Part shown: positions 27,779 to 40,600 of the stretch, piece by piece
Position numbering within the stretch: position 1 is the stretch's first letter
How the letters are laid out: the number at the start of each line of letters is the position of its first letter
Source: Pelodera strongyloides
Lineage: Eukaryota; Nematoda; Chromadorea; Rhabditida; Rhabditidae
Assembly: GCA_036852015.1 (NCBI GenBank)
Contig: JAANDG010000271.1
Span: forward strand, 62,001 to 126,000
DNA length: 64,000 nt
Reading direction: 5' to 3'
The notes under the pieces: generated by a model
Databases searched by the model: none
The model's input: the letters and a program-made list of their open reading frames with translations, nothing else
What the model was told of the DNA's origin: nothing
Position numbers and translations under genes: made by a program

Positions 27779-30700
27779 TCATTTTTTGAGTATTCCTTGC
27801 TTCATCGGACTGCTTGAGGGAGTGGCCGATCTACTAATAGATGGGGTTCGTCGCCGGGAATCAGAACTTCCGAATGAGAATCCGTTCAAGGTTGAGGCCA
27901 GACTCTCAACTGAAGAGTGTCGATGCGTGGCCAAGGCTGTCAGACCTGCAAGGTATATAACGTTGCCATCGTCTCCCCAACCCTCTCTCACTTTTCTCTC
28001 TAACTCTTTCTCTGTCTAACTCTCTCTCTATCTATCTCTCTCTCTATCCTCCTTTTATTTCTTAGTTACTATGTCCTTTTAACCCCTTTTACGTAAGCGT
28101 TTTGCTGAGTAGTGGCACAACAAAGGTTTGCGAGGCCTGATTTACGTAAAGGTACGTAAGCGTGCGTTAAAGTCAATATTGGTAGCAAGAAGGTAATAAT
28201 GGTACCGCTTTTCTTCAGTTTACTCCAGTACTTTGCGACGTCGACTCCTTCCCAACCGGCGTTATTGAGCGGGTCGAGGTGCCTGAACAGTATAGAACTA
28301 TCATAAAGTAAGGATCAAGTTCACCCCCCCCCATACCCGCCCCAACCTTCCATAAACGGTGCGAAAAGGTTCGAGTGAGCCAATGTTTCAGCCACGTCGT
28401 GACCAATCATAACCCACTTACCAAGGTACTCAGTTGCCAGTTAAAGCTACTCATTGACAAGATCCAGTTAGAGTTACTCGGAAAATGTACCCTAATGCCC
28501 TGTCCAGATTCGCACTTGCGAAGACAAATGATGTTATACATGAATGTCAAATGCCTAAACCCCAATGAACGCTCCTCATTATCCTATCTCGATCCGTACT
28601 AGAAATAGATCACCCTCTTCTCAACTTCCGTGAGCGGGGCTTCTCCGATGGCAATTGCAATTGACTCCCTAAGTTCTCCCAAACTTGCACATCCAATTAC
28701 GCACGCGACGCAGCCGGGAAAATTGAAACCGTAATCCAGGGCAATTCGTTCGATTCGCATGTTTTTGCTCTGGAACAGCGACTTGTGCAAAAACAGCAAT
28801 ACAAAGTTTAAAGAACATCCACAATACCGAACCACCCACGATGTCATAATAAAATGGAAATTCTGAATCTACAGTACCTCAACGTACTCCACGGCCACTT
28901 TAATTGTCTCCTTAATTGCCTGATTGGCAGGGTGCCAGGGCGGGGGTCCCTTTCCCGTGAGGAGACCCATAGAAAGACAACTTGCATTCAGAATACCAAC
29001 GCCGCGAGACTGGAACATATTAAATATTAATTGATTAATTTTAAATATTGGTCGTGTCGATCATCAGTACAAGTATGCAATTTAGTCTAAAGAATAGTCC
29101 TGACAGACCAGGTTCGAGTACTTTTCTGGTTAAAGCGAAATATCGACCGCTTTTTGGACACCTGAATTCTTACCTATTTATGTTAATTTGCTTTTTTATT
29201 TTAGTTTATGGTCATTTGCATAATCTGCATAAGAATGCTGGTGTCCTTGACGTATTTCACAAACCGGCCGGTAGTTCGCTTTAACAATGAAGGAACATAG
29301 TTGAACAGTTTTATAAAAAAGGCCTGAAGTCGAACACTTTCATAAAAAAGGCCTGACTGACGCCAGAAAATTGACTCTACCTGAAAGAATTGCACATGTT
29401 GAGCGAGTGAATTATCGTTAAGTGATCCGTGACAATATGACATCAAAACATCGATTTGAGTGGGAGAGTGAGCAATTAGAGCGCTGTAAGTTATTGATTG
29501 ATGTAAAAGTAAAGAGGTATGACACGCGGTTTAGTATGAACAAATACATCCCAATGTATTATGTATACAAAATATATTACATCGTAGGAAAATAAGAAAT
29601 ACTCATGATCAGAAAAAATATCAAGCTGTAAACAGCTCTGAAAAGAGCTTATAATTTTCGGGCAATACCCAACAACTCCGAGAGCCAATTGTTATGTAAT
29701 GCGTCATATGTGCAACATATCTTGTCTTGAATTGCCATACAATGGTATATAATGCGTAACATACCGTAATTTCTTGAGTGGGTAACCCGTCAGTCCGATA
29801 TATCGAATCTTTCCGGAAGCTTTGGCCATTTCCAGTGCTTGAAGTGTCTCATAAATGACAATATTGTGATTTGGTTGAAAGTCCGCGTCATGGATCTGAA
29901 GGCAGTTAAAACACAGTTAAAGCGAAATGCTAGCCACATTGGAAAATTTGCATATGATAAGCAAATCCTATGTATCCTATGCTAACCTTGTACGATCGTC
30001 CACGGCAATCGTACAAAATTAGCATAGGATACATAGGATTTGCTTATCATATGCAAATTTTCCAAAGAGGCTAGCATTTCGCTTTAAATAACTCCATCCG
30101 GATATTACTGTTTGGTATTCTATGGGACCTCCGCGTCTTTCCATTGATATAACTTCTAACTACCGACTGTATACCGTACCTTTCTGTTTTCCCTAGCCAA
30201 GCCTATGTTTATCATTACAACAATTTTGATATGGGATATAGTGATATGTGGCAGTCAATGCCTCAGTGCTCATCTTAAAGGGATCAGCTCACCATAAATT
30301 GTGTCTGTTTTTTTTGTTCCTTTATTTTCTATAAGGGATAGTAAAAATTTGGAATAGAAAAAGTAGTGTTCAATTTCAATACTCACGAAGATATTGGGTG
30401 ATAAAGTGGTGGATTGATCGGGCCGAAATGCAAAAAGGGCAATTATCCTATACAAACAAGGCAGGACAATTGCCCTTTTTGGCCACCACTTTATCACCCA
30501 ATATCTTCGTGAGTATTGAAATTCAACACTACTTTTTGTATTCCAATTTTTTACTATCCCTTATAGAAAATAAAGAAACAAAAAAAAACAGACGCAATTT
30601 ATGGTGAGCTGATCCCTTTAAACGTTCACATAAAACGATTATGCATTACGTACCTGAACAAAACATACATCAATGTGTGTAAGACGGAGCCGCTTCAGAC

Positions 30701-32469
30701 TCTCTGTCAGTGATTCGAGTATTTTATCCGCACGAAAGTCAAAGGCGCGGGCGTAGTCCAGTTCAAAACGGCCGACCTGAAGGAAAACAATATTATATAT
30801 AGTTTATTGAACATCTACAAAAATACACGGTTCTCGGGCGATGTATTAGGGCACGCCTCTTTCGTACAATTAATAGCTGTTAAACTATATGTGGGTTCAA
30901 ATACCCGATAATTAGGCTAGGAAGAATATCCAGAACGCTAATCGAACTATAAATTAACTAATAATGAGCTTAGTGGACAGTAATGAATTATTGATATGTC
31001 GAATATAATCAGCCATCTCAAAAACTCCAATGAATACATACAAACCTTCGTAGCAATGTAGTAAGCTCGACGCGGCACTTTTGCGAGAATCTAAAAGAAA
31101 CAATGTGTATACATATGATTATCCTGAAAAGGAAAAAAAAACTATTTTATACACCGCCTTTCGCTCTACATCTATGCGCATAAGTACAGTAGCATCCGCA
31201 TCCCAGGTTCATTGTTTGAAAATCGAAACAAAATGATTTGTAGATTTATGTGATCTCTCTCTCTCTCTCTCTCTATTTGGTTTTTAGTTCTGTTTTGTGC
31301 TTGGAAACCCTGTGTGTGCCCCTAACTTGAGTCGATAGAGAAGAAAAGGTACACCTTGGAACTTTAACATAACATAACATAATATATAACAAAGTTATTA
31401 AAGGGATATTTATCCCTTTAATAACTTGTTTATCAGCAAGTTGGGTCTCTCCATTTGGGATGTCCGTGCAAGAATACGTCAAAGGGTAGGCACGTGCCGA
31501 GCTTGCACGTGCCTACCCTTTGAAGTAACTTGTTTATGTTATTTATCCCTTTAAAATATCTCCAACCTTTCCCAAAATGCTCTCACTCCTCGTTTGTCCG
31601 TACCAATACGATGTGTCTATGAAGTTGATTCCCTCCTTTAGTGCGGTCTCCACTATCTGAGTTATCGAATCTTCTATTTCACCGAAAAGACCACCAATTG
31701 CACCGCAACCTAAAGTGATCGCACAAATTCGAGAAAACTTGAGTTCAAGTAGCAAACTTGAGGTCAAGTTAGAAAAATCTTGATGTAAAGTAAAATAAAA
31801 AAGAATGTGCATCTCATGAAAATAAAGAGAAACTGAGGAAACCCACCGAGTGCCACTTTTGATATGAGAATATCCGTGTTTCCCAGACGTTGGTATTTCA
31901 TTTTTCTGACCGCGTCTGCTTTGTGAAAGCGAGGAACAAATGTGGGAGGTAGTGATGCCTGAATGGATTTTAAAGTGGAATGGCATGTTTATCTAAACCA
32001 TGATGTGTTATTTACGGCACAGAATGGAACAAAATTTGCATATAAAGGAAATAAAAACAGTTATCAGTATTCACGTTATAAACAGTGTTGCCAAACGACT
32101 ACTCCAATGTCCATACAAGAAACGAAGTTGATTTAACTAAAAATATTACCCACCGTTTGATCAGCTTTTAATAAAGGCGGTCTAGAGTACGACGCTGAAC
32201 GGGGCACTTTGACAGAGGGACCTCGCGAGGTCGACGGCTAAAGTAACCGATGTATAAAAATATTTGTTTTGCATTATTTTTACTTTCTTGATTTGTCTGC
32301 TACATACTCATTGACTAACAAGTACTTTAAGGCGATATAAAATAAAAATATATCGATTAATAAAAATATAATGTACCTGATCATCATAAATGTGCGTGTG
32401 ACTGTGGGCGGCAGATCCGTTCAGATATATTGGCACGCCACGCGCACGCGTGAACGTATGCGACTGCAT
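27779..32469 (-). CDS. Aldo-keto reductase (L-galactose dehydrogenase-like) with terminal extensions
   Basis: NAD(P)H-dependent oxidoreductase of the aldo-keto reductase barrel family, closest by eye to animal L-galactose-dehydrogenase-like members; the substrate is not deducible. Exons in coding order: 32377-32469, 32154-32237, 31847-31958, 31567-31709, 31046-31090, 30654-30776, 29765-29895, 29381-29483, 28878-29009, 28614-28769, 28337-28428, 28206-28282, 27779-27945. All phases close, giving 485 residues. The catalytic tetrad is visible: Asp in NFIDTSYWYG, Tyr in the same motif, Lys ending YYIATK, and His in CFVQIHDADF. GVGILNASCLSMGLLTGKGP is also typical. The usual start would be MKYQRLGNTDILISKVALG. 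About 78 in-frame residues precede it over three exons, and a Ser/Arg-rich tail (RRRTPSISRSATPSSSPMKQ then GILKK) follows the fold. An acceptor at 32517 could be a trans-splice site or lead to an earlier start. Confidence 0.93.
29130..29284. mobile_element. TTAA MITE, family A
   Basis: Ends TTAAAGCGAAAT and GTTCGCTTTAA with TTAA at both borders, and the CCGGCCGG block near the right end. It lies in the AKR intron 29010-29380 and is diverged from the family consensus. Confidence 0.75.
29917..30087. mobile_element. TTAA fold-back MITE, family B
   Basis: Nearly perfect palindrome over its whole length. The left half starts TTAAAGCGAAATGCTAGCC and includes TTGCATATGATAAGCAAATC; the right half is its reverse complement. 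The centre is near GATCGTCCACGGCAATCGTA. It lies in the AKR intron 29896-30653. Confidence 0.9.
30275..30621. mobile_element. TTAA fold-back MITE, family C
   Basis: About 350-bp palindrome with ends TTAAAGGGATCAGCTCACC and GGTGAGCTGATCCCTTTAA; both arms carry the ACTCACGAAGATATTGGGTG block. It is 32 bp from AKR exon 30654-30776. A truncated copy is at 58369-58603. Confidence 0.9.
31398..31554. mobile_element. TTAA fold-back MITE, family D
   Basis: TTAAAGGGATATTTATCCC at the left and TTATTTATCCCTTTAA at the right, with an inner inverted pair around AAAGGGTAGGCACGTGCC and GGCACGTGCCTACCCTTT. It ends 12 bp from the 5' splice site of AKR exon 31567-31709. Confidence 0.75.
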
Positions 32470-32541
32470 ACGCTGGATTTGCTGATAGATCTCACCTGTT
32501 CGTTGCCTTTTACGAACCTAACTAATGAAAACAATGGATGA

Positions 32542-32723
32542 TTAAAGCGAAATACCGGCCGGTTTTTGCAACACATCGTGGACAACTGCATTCTTATGTA
32601 TTTATGCGAAGTGAGGTCTAATTGGGGTCTATTTGTTATGCTAAATTATGCTCATTTGCATATGACGGATAAGAATGTTGGTGTACCCGATGCGTTTCGA
32701 AAACCGGCCGGCATTTCGCTTTA
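32542..32723. mobile_element. TTAA MITE, family A
   Basis: Ends TTAAAGCGAAATACCGGCC and GGCCGGCATTTCGCTTTAA. The inverted repeats extend about 35 bp, through GTTTTTGCAACACATCG on the left. It lies just upstream of the AKR gene. Confidence 0.9.
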
Positions 32724-33547
32724 AACAAAAAAAATCAACGGAGGTAAGGATAACATCGAGTTGTTATGTCGTTTCTACAGAGCGAATATCGAAGTAAATA
32801 AACAAAATCACCATGTTATCTTTCAACTTATTTTCATCAACTCTCAATGTAGGATGATGGTGATGGAAGGCATAGAAAAGAACGTGTTTTGATCCCTTTA
32901 CACAAAATGATGCAACAGCGTAATGAAGGAAGAACATGCTCCCAGAAGGGAAAGCAGACTCGAAACGAAGTAAAAAGAGTGCGTTCTGGAAACAGAAATT
33001 GGTTGTGTTGTACTGTGTGAATATTGTATTAGTCAATTTGTCGTGCGACGCCTCCTCTTCTGATGCTCTAATGTTTCGTTTCTTGACTTATGTGAAGGGT
33101 ATTGATACAAAGAAGATTCATTTAGAATGCATGACCGTAGTAGAGAGAGGGTTCGGTGAGAGAGTGCAGAAAAGAGGGAGGAGTACCAGGGATGACCAGC
33201 AAAGGCGGGACTGGGAGAGATCAGAGAAGAACGAGCATAGAGTGTGACCCTTTGAGATAGAGAGTCAGGGAGAGAGTGTAGAGAAGATGGAGGAAACACA
33301 GTGTGAAGGTCTACATATGGAGGGTCCGGGATCGCAACGACCACAAGGTCCAATACTTGGACCAAATGCTCACTAGAACAAACAAAAACATTAACAAAGG
33401 AAAGTTGTAGTATGCGATGTTGCATATTTGATCAGAGCGAGAAAAACAACCGTAAAACCGCTACAATAAAGAACACGCACCGTATCAGTGACTAAATTGT
33501 GTATAAGCATGAAGATCTAGTATTCCGTGGAAAATATAGTTATTAAT
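32724..33547. other. Intergenic stretch without a supported gene
   Basis: Between divergent AKR and EGF/VWA genes. Both strands are open for 90-130 codons in places (GA/TC-biased), but they mirror each other, carry no splice pattern and resemble no family. Confidence 0.45.
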
Positions 33548-33858
33548 CTGAGGCCGGTATCACCAACATTTCCGTGCGCACGGAAGTCCGCGCAACTTGT
33601 GTTCTCACAACCAATTTTCCGTGCGCACGGAAGTTAGGTGAGCACGGAGTTCCGTGCGCACGGAAGGTTTTAGTATGGAAAAGAAACTTGCGCAGCAGAG
33701 TGGTAGTTTCTTATTACTTCTTACTTTAGCGCACGTAAATGTTGGTGCCACGTAAGCGCGCACGGAACTTCCGTTGAACGGAAGAAGCGTGCCGCAAGTT
33801 TCTCTCCGTTTAAACGGAAGGTCCGTGTCCACGGAAATGTTGGTGAAGCCGGCCTCAG
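33548..33858. mobile_element. MITE with CTGAGGCCGG ends and repeated palindrome
   Basis: Terminal inverted repeats of about 30 bp: CTGAGGCCGG(T/C)..TCACCAACATTTCCGTG at the left and its complement at the right. Inside, the self-complementary 16-mer TTCCGTGCGCACGGAA occurs three times. No other copy was seen in this window. Target duplication unclear. Confidence 0.75.
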
Positions 33859-34692
33859 GTCTTCTTATTATTGTTAGTAGTCCGGCTCGTGACAACCTTG
33901 ATTTAACAATCCGGCGAGCGAAGCATGGGCGAACCCTTGGCCCTAGCCAGGAAATCGAGCAGTTTGTCATCTCGAACTCGTCGTCTACTGCTCAGTACAG
34001 CTGCGGGACAAGTCATAAGCAGTGAAAACTATAATGAGGATGAGCACCCTCGAATAAATAGTTCCCTCTCCCGCTCTTACATCATACGTCTGATTATGCA
34101 ACTACGGGAATAGCATTAGTATATATCCACGTAACCTCCATATAAATACACCATACGGCTATCGCCGCCTGAGGCGACTTTCCAATACTTCACAGCCTCA
34201 CAAACATGGGTATACTTATATGAAACGTTTGAAATGTATTGCCTATATTTAAGGCACTGTGACTCATTTTGCTTATTTTTGGTTAATAAGATAAATAACA
34301 TAACATAGGACAAGGTTACGTGCATTCCCTACAATCCACCCAATTTTATTATCAATATATATTTTTTGGAGCTCATTTAGCTTTTCTTTATAGAAACGTC
34401 AACAAATGCCATCTGATGTTCCCTTCTTATCTTTACTTCGAAGGCTTCCTGGATGGAAAAGATAAAAATTCTGCTCAAATGATTCGGGGACGATAAAATG
34501 GAAACGCCCTGCTCTCCACGTACTTCCTATTTATTTCCTGACTTTTCCTTTTTCTGTTGAAAAAAAATCAATAATTTTAAATTCTTATATTTTTTCTTTC
34601 ATGGTGTTTCTAGGTTCTAGGTCTAGGTCGAGGAACAAACAATACGAAACGTGTAAATAAATATATTTTATTTTCTGCTATGTATTTTCAGC
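33859..34692. other. Upstream region of the EGF/VWA gene
   Basis: No coding signal seen. Contains the presumed promoter or outron of the downstream gene; the final ~50 bases are pyrimidine-rich and end in the acceptor below. Confidence 0.4.
34684..34692 (+). promoter_or_regulatory. Candidate spliced-leader trans-splice acceptor
   Basis: TTTTCAG ends one base before the ATG at 34693, preceded by T/A-rich sequence. An acceptor this close to a signal-peptide start with no obvious upstream exon is the usual picture for nematode trans-splicing. A cis-spliced 5' UTR intron is the alternative. Confidence 0.55.
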
Positions 34693-35449
34693 ATGCGCTT
34701 ACTACTTACGGTCTTCGTGACCGTTGGTTGTTTAGCAGTGCAAGTGAATGCAGGTTAGTTGGTTGGTTAGTTTCAATATTTGCAAGCAATCCACTGATAA
34801 TATGCTGCCTACCTAAATAGGCCAGAAAATGTACGATGCTACGTTCAAAATGTGTTTGATACTAGTGTACGTTTGATACTAGTATATAGTGTTTATTATG
34901 TAATACTTATTGTAATACACACGGTCCCTTATTAGTATGATGGTGTCTTTACTGCACCACATCTTCGGGTACCTTTTGGCTCTCGAGTTGCTGGATGTTA
35001 TTTTTGAGCTTGCCAATGTGGAAATTATCGACTCGGTGAACCAATAAACTATAATATAAAGGAGAAGAGTTTGTTTATGACTTTGTCACAGACTTTGTTT
35101 ATGATTTTGTTTTTATGTGCACAACGAAATCCCTTCATAAAGAAAATTCTTCGATCGAAACAACATACAAAATCTTTGCCGCTGGCGAGATTCGAACCCA
35201 CATCTGCGCACAATCTCTCGATTCACAGTCCAACGCTCTACCGGTTGAGCTATGCTAGCTTATCATTAGGGGAACAATCTGCTCTACACATAGAGAACCT
35301 TCGATTACAAATTTGCATGCTACCATTAGTCGAATGGAGATCCAGACATTTTGTACGTTTCCCCAATCATAAATGACTTTGTAGACGTGTGAAAGTAAGG
35401 GGCACACGTTTCACGGAGAAAAGAGAGAGAGAGAGAGAAGAGAGACAGG

Positions 35450-35495
<46 letters not shown>

Positions 35496-35747
35496 AGAGA
35501 GAGAGAAGAGAGAGAGAGAGAGGGGACGCGATGTCAGAACGTTTAAAAAAGAGATGAGGAAATAGAAGGTTATGAACGATAGAGAGAAGAGTGAGAGGTA
35601 GATAGATAGATCGAGTGAGAGAGAGAGAGTTAGAGAGAGAGAAGGGACGCGATGCGAGAAAGCGGGAAAATAGATGAGGAATAGAAAGACATGAACGTAG
35701 AGAAGGTGAGAGAATGAAGAGATAGATAGATAGAGATAGAGATAGAG

Positions 35748-35814
<67 letters not shown>

Positions 35815-37566
35815 AGTTGAGAAACCGTGAAAAGGAGATGAGGAAATAGAAAGTTATAGAGAGAAGAGTGAGAGATAGAGAGATAGATAGGGATTGAGGG
35901 ATAGAGAGTAGGAGCAGGAGAGGGGAGGTACATACAAGCCAACAAGCGGGAGAGAGCACAAGAAAAAGAGGGTCTTAGAAAGAAATAGTAGGAAAGGCGA
36001 AAGTTGTCTTTTTACCGTTGTAGAAATTCCTTTTTTTTGTAATAGGGTAACAATCGGCCGAAGGCCGGTTCCTCCAGTCGGAGAAGAGCCCGTAGGGCTC
36101 TTCGAACGGCTGGTAAACTATAATTAAACATGCTTCTGTAGCAAAACGCCGGGCATTGTTTGTGTACCCTAATTCCTAACTCCCGATTCTTAGCCTTATA
36201 CACTTATACTCTTCTACATACACTGAAGGTGAAGGAACACGGTTGGTGCCCGGCGAAAAACGAAAACATTTATACTGTAATGAACAATCTATTTCAGGCT
36301 CAGACTGTAAAAATGGCGGATTTGCATTGAGTGATGGCAAATGTAATTGTCCATCTTTCTGGACCGGTAAGGACTGTGGTACTAGACTTTGTATGAACGG
36401 AGGAGGTGTTAAACCTGGCACTCAAGTCTGTGAATGCCCTCCTGGATACAAAGGACTCGCATGTGACGCAGGTATAAAATAACTCGCATATTAGCGTAAA
36501 TACGTTTTATTAATAATGTAAATCAGGGAATTTTAAATAAGACGTGTTATTAGTAGACGTTGCCGAAAGCATATGTGATCTTCCAGAGCTTGCCCATACA
36601 CCATATTTTTTTGTACACTTCGGTGCTACAAGAACACTTCAATTGTGGTTCATTGTTGAATGCGATTGTTGATCTATTTTTGATAATTAAGAGTTGGCTA
36701 AGCCAAATTTCCACGTATTGTACGTGCTTATCGTGAAGGTGTTTATACTAAAAATACAAACCACTATATCTTCTTTGGCAACTTATCGGTTCTTCTTATA
36801 TGCATATATGTGTCATTGGCTGTGGAGGGAAAACTTGTTGCACCAAAATCCCTTTTTTTTTGAAGTGTTTTGGAATTTAAATAATGATAGTAATTGCTGT
36901 AATTGCTTTAGTGTCCGCCTCGGCGCCCGATTCCGGTCTCTTTCCTACGCAGAAATCTTCATTCAATATCATATTTTTGAATGTTCTCACTGATTTCTAC
37001 GGAAGGAATACTTTGACCGCATTGCAGTAAGCCCCTTAATATTTCCAAAATATTGAACAACAGTTGCAAATGATATGTTTCTTTTTTTAACAATACGTAT
37101 TGTCACACACTTACTGTCAGACACGACGTCTTACCCAATTATATTCATCTTATACATTTCATCTGATATTTTTGAGTGAGGTTTATTATTTGTTTGTTAG
37201 AAACGGAGCTTTTTATGATTATGAGAACTGCAGGAGCGTAATAAATGATATGTTATGCATTTAAGATTTAATAATCGTCTATTTTTTTGTTATTTTTTAG
37301 ATTCGTTTGTTATTTTATTTCAGAAATGTCATATCAAAAGGGGACAGTGATTTCAACAATTCTGCCGAATACAACTTGGTCGTTGGAACAGGTACATATT
37401 AACAAAACTAATAAGAAAACTTTGTTCGATTTAATATCTTTTTATTAGACTACTCAAAAAAAAAAACTTTCGAGGAAAAATGTACACTATCTAAGCCTCG
37501 TCCCGTGTGGCCATGTAAATGTAACAGAGGTTCTTATAAGTCTAGTATTACTAATTATTTGTTAGG

Positions 37567-37618
<52 letters not shown>

Positions 37619-40600
37619 TTAGCCAAATATTCAATCGGACAGGCCTCTGATTTTGATTGGACTTTTAATAACTTCTCAAGCATTGATGCTTTCAAAAAGG
37701 CCATAAATACGACGGAATGGCAACGAACGCAAGACTATACGTGCTTTGACGTCATTGATTTCTATAGCCAAGCTCTGAAGCTCATCCGAGGTACTTGTTC
37801 AATTTTTTGTTTCAACTTCAGACTTTAGAAGTGGAACCTCTCGTGTGTTTGCATATCATACATGTGAACGCAGTCATCCAACATAAGTTTCAAAAACCGG
37901 ATGTTATATTGCTTTTAAAACGAAAAAAGAATACAAGATTATTTCAGACCGAAATCTTCGTCGCACTCATATCACATTTATCACCCAGCACCCGCCGAAA
38001 GTGAATTCCTCCAATTATGATGAATTGATATACGTGGCAGAAGCGTTCAAAGTACAGGTACAGTAATATTATCCATTCGTGAGACTGTACACCTAATCAT
38101 TACTATGATATTTTGTGAACTTCATTGGAAAAATGCGTAGAAGACGTCGGGAATATTAAAACACATATTTACCTCCTGCTCAGCCTAATTTATCCCAAGT
38201 TTGAGAATTGATATGACTGCATGAGAGTTGAGAATGTAAACATTTTGTTTTCAGATAAACGTCGTGTTTATCGAGGATAATATCTTCTCAAAGTGTGACT
38301 ATACTGTGCAACAGTTTCAGGTAATTTTAGCACATATCTTTATTACTGGTTTAATTACCCAAGTTTGAGGTATTGTAAAGCAAGAAGCAAGCAGTAAACA
38401 AGGGGAAGAGGTTCATTTATGTGGTGCGTATTAGCTATTCGATGTCGTGCACACTAAAAGTAAACGACGTTAACGCGCCAAAAAAGTCATAATAAATATT
38501 AATATTATATCAAACGAATGTATCCAGGACCTGTGGAATCTTGCACACCGTACGCACGGTCACGCCTTTACCATCGCATTTGGGGACGACGATGTTGAAA
38601 ATCCTAAGGTAAATGTTTTTGAATTCACTATTATACTTGATTTCAACCATACATATAATGCATTTGAGGGTATGGCTATACTATACTAACATTGTAAATT
38701 GGATGCCAAAGTCAATCATTGAAGTCTAAAGTAGGTTTGCAACGGATTTGGAAATCTCTCCCAGAAAAATAGCGCACCCCGGCATTAAAGCGAAATACCG
38801 GCCGGTTTTTGAAACGCATCGCGTACCCCTGCTTTCTTATTCTTCATATGCAAATGAACATAACTTAGAATAAAAAATAGACCCCGATTAGACCCCACTT
38901 TGCATGAATGCATAGGAATGCAAGTACTTGAGATGCGTTTCAAAAACCGGCCGGTATTTCGCTTTAACTCTGTTTTTAGATTCTCCACCGGCTGCTCTCT
39001 CTAAATGGAAATTATGAGACCATGTCTATCAGTGCGTTTGACAGTTGTTCCGAGGTAAGTGTTTCAACTAGTAAAGACTTATGTATCTTTCGTCCCTGAT
39101 GAGAACATTTATGGCAACCTCGCATAAGTTTATGTTATAGTGGTAACACTAGAAAGAACATGATGTTATTCCATCTAAATATAATATAGATTTAGGTCTA
39201 GGTGTAATTGAAACCTTAATAATGAAAAATCAATATCACCCAGTATATGTGTGCTATCTATGCTTGTATAAAATAAGACCTTGCCCTTAGTCTTACTTTA
39301 TCTATCGTGTACTATGTATTGTAGTGCATTGCATAAGGCAGAAATAATAACAAATATACAAGCACATACTTTATGTCCCTTGGTAGAACCAGTTAGTATC
39401 AGGACAACGGCACACTGACTTGTTAGTTGGGCCGCGGCGCGTCATGGATAGAGAGAGAGCGCCGCGACAACTGTCATGCTATAGAGACCCAGAGAGGATG
39501 TAAGGGGTAAACAGCTGGTTGTGATAAAAGTTGATATTGATAGAAATAGCTGAGCACATCCATTACATCCCCGCTCCCTAAATAGCATGGTCCCCATGCT
39601 ATCCTAAACCGGCAGTTCCTAGTCCTTTTGTTCTTTGCCTAAGCCGGCATCCAAAAAGTTGTCACAAAATAATAATCAATGGTGAAGGTGAAAATGGATG
39701 GAATGAACGATTAATTACAATCACCATTAGTCAAAATCGGCGTCAAAAATAGGCATAAATTATCAATATCCAGCAAAATTCCAATGATCGAATAATAACA
39801 AAAGCGATGGAGACAAAAATTCAGTGTGCCAAAACAAACACAAAATGTAAACTTCAACCATGATCTTACAAATTCAAATGATGTTAACTTCAAAAATGTG
39901 CTCGGAGTGTGCCTCCACAACATACACAATAAAAATCACAACAATCTTCAGTTAGATTCACAATCTCAAAAATTAGGTTCGAGTTTAGCATCTCTCCTAG
40001 AATAGTCATCGAAAAACTACTTCAAAAGAAATAAGGGACGAAGATATTCAAAGGACCCTATTGAAATATCTTATTTGGAATTATTATTCTTATTATTATT
40101 ATTTCTCCCGAAAGGCGTTAAAACGGTCAAACGGTCAGCTTCCCTATCCTCCCGCATCCTACGCTGCCGTTACTGTTACGCTTCTTTGAGCGGGGCCCTT
40201 ATTATTACAAATATATTTATCAATATGACCTAGCACAATCGGGGTGTCCCTGAGCTGCATCTGCCTTATATTTTAGAGAAAAAAAATGATGACTAAACAG
40301 TGACTAACGAAAATGCTAAATTAGGGCGCCAGCTTACACTATTAACTGGATAATCAATAATACCGGGAAGTTGTGCAGCTCCTTGTTCTCGTTTACCCGT
40401 CCACCGGCCTCTTGAGAATACAGCGTGGCGCAGGAATGTATTGTTGAATTAAAACAGCACTGGAGCAATATGCTGGACAGAAGAAAATAAAATTACTTGA
40501 ATACAGTATGGGGAGATTGTGAGGAATGTTGTAAATCAGGGATTTTCGGGCATATAGTTGTAAGTTCTCTGGATCATGAATAGAATAGATCCAGCCCGAA

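Larger units (their letters stand above)
34693..39054 (+). other. EGF/VWA gene, block 1: signal peptide, two EGFs, first VWA-like domain
   Basis: Exons 34693-34753, 36298-36471, 36912-37026, 37324-37391, 37623-37790, 37948-38057, 38255-38320, 38528-38608 and 38980-39054 encode residues 1-306. Residues 21-78 have eight or more cysteines in EGF spacing (CKNGGFALSDGKCNCPSFWT then GKDC; CMNGGGVKPGTQVCECPPGY then KGLAC). Residues ~85-300 alternate hydrophobic strands and helices in VWA style (SFNIIFLNVLTDFYG, YNLVVGTAKYSIGQ, DFYSQALKLI, THITFITQHPPK, INVVFIEDN, HAFTIAFGDDD). A clear DxSxS metal site is not seen. Confidence 0.8.

Noticed and set aside
33033..33425. 130-codon minus-strand frame opposite a 103-codon plus-strand frame
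   Set aside because: Mutually antisense frames in GA/TC-biased DNA; no domain, no splice support.
35367..35959. Two long minus-strand open frames (192 and 109 codons) rich in Leu-Ser
   Set aside because: They translate a GA/CT microsatellite in different frames; no splice pattern or non-repetitive coding character.
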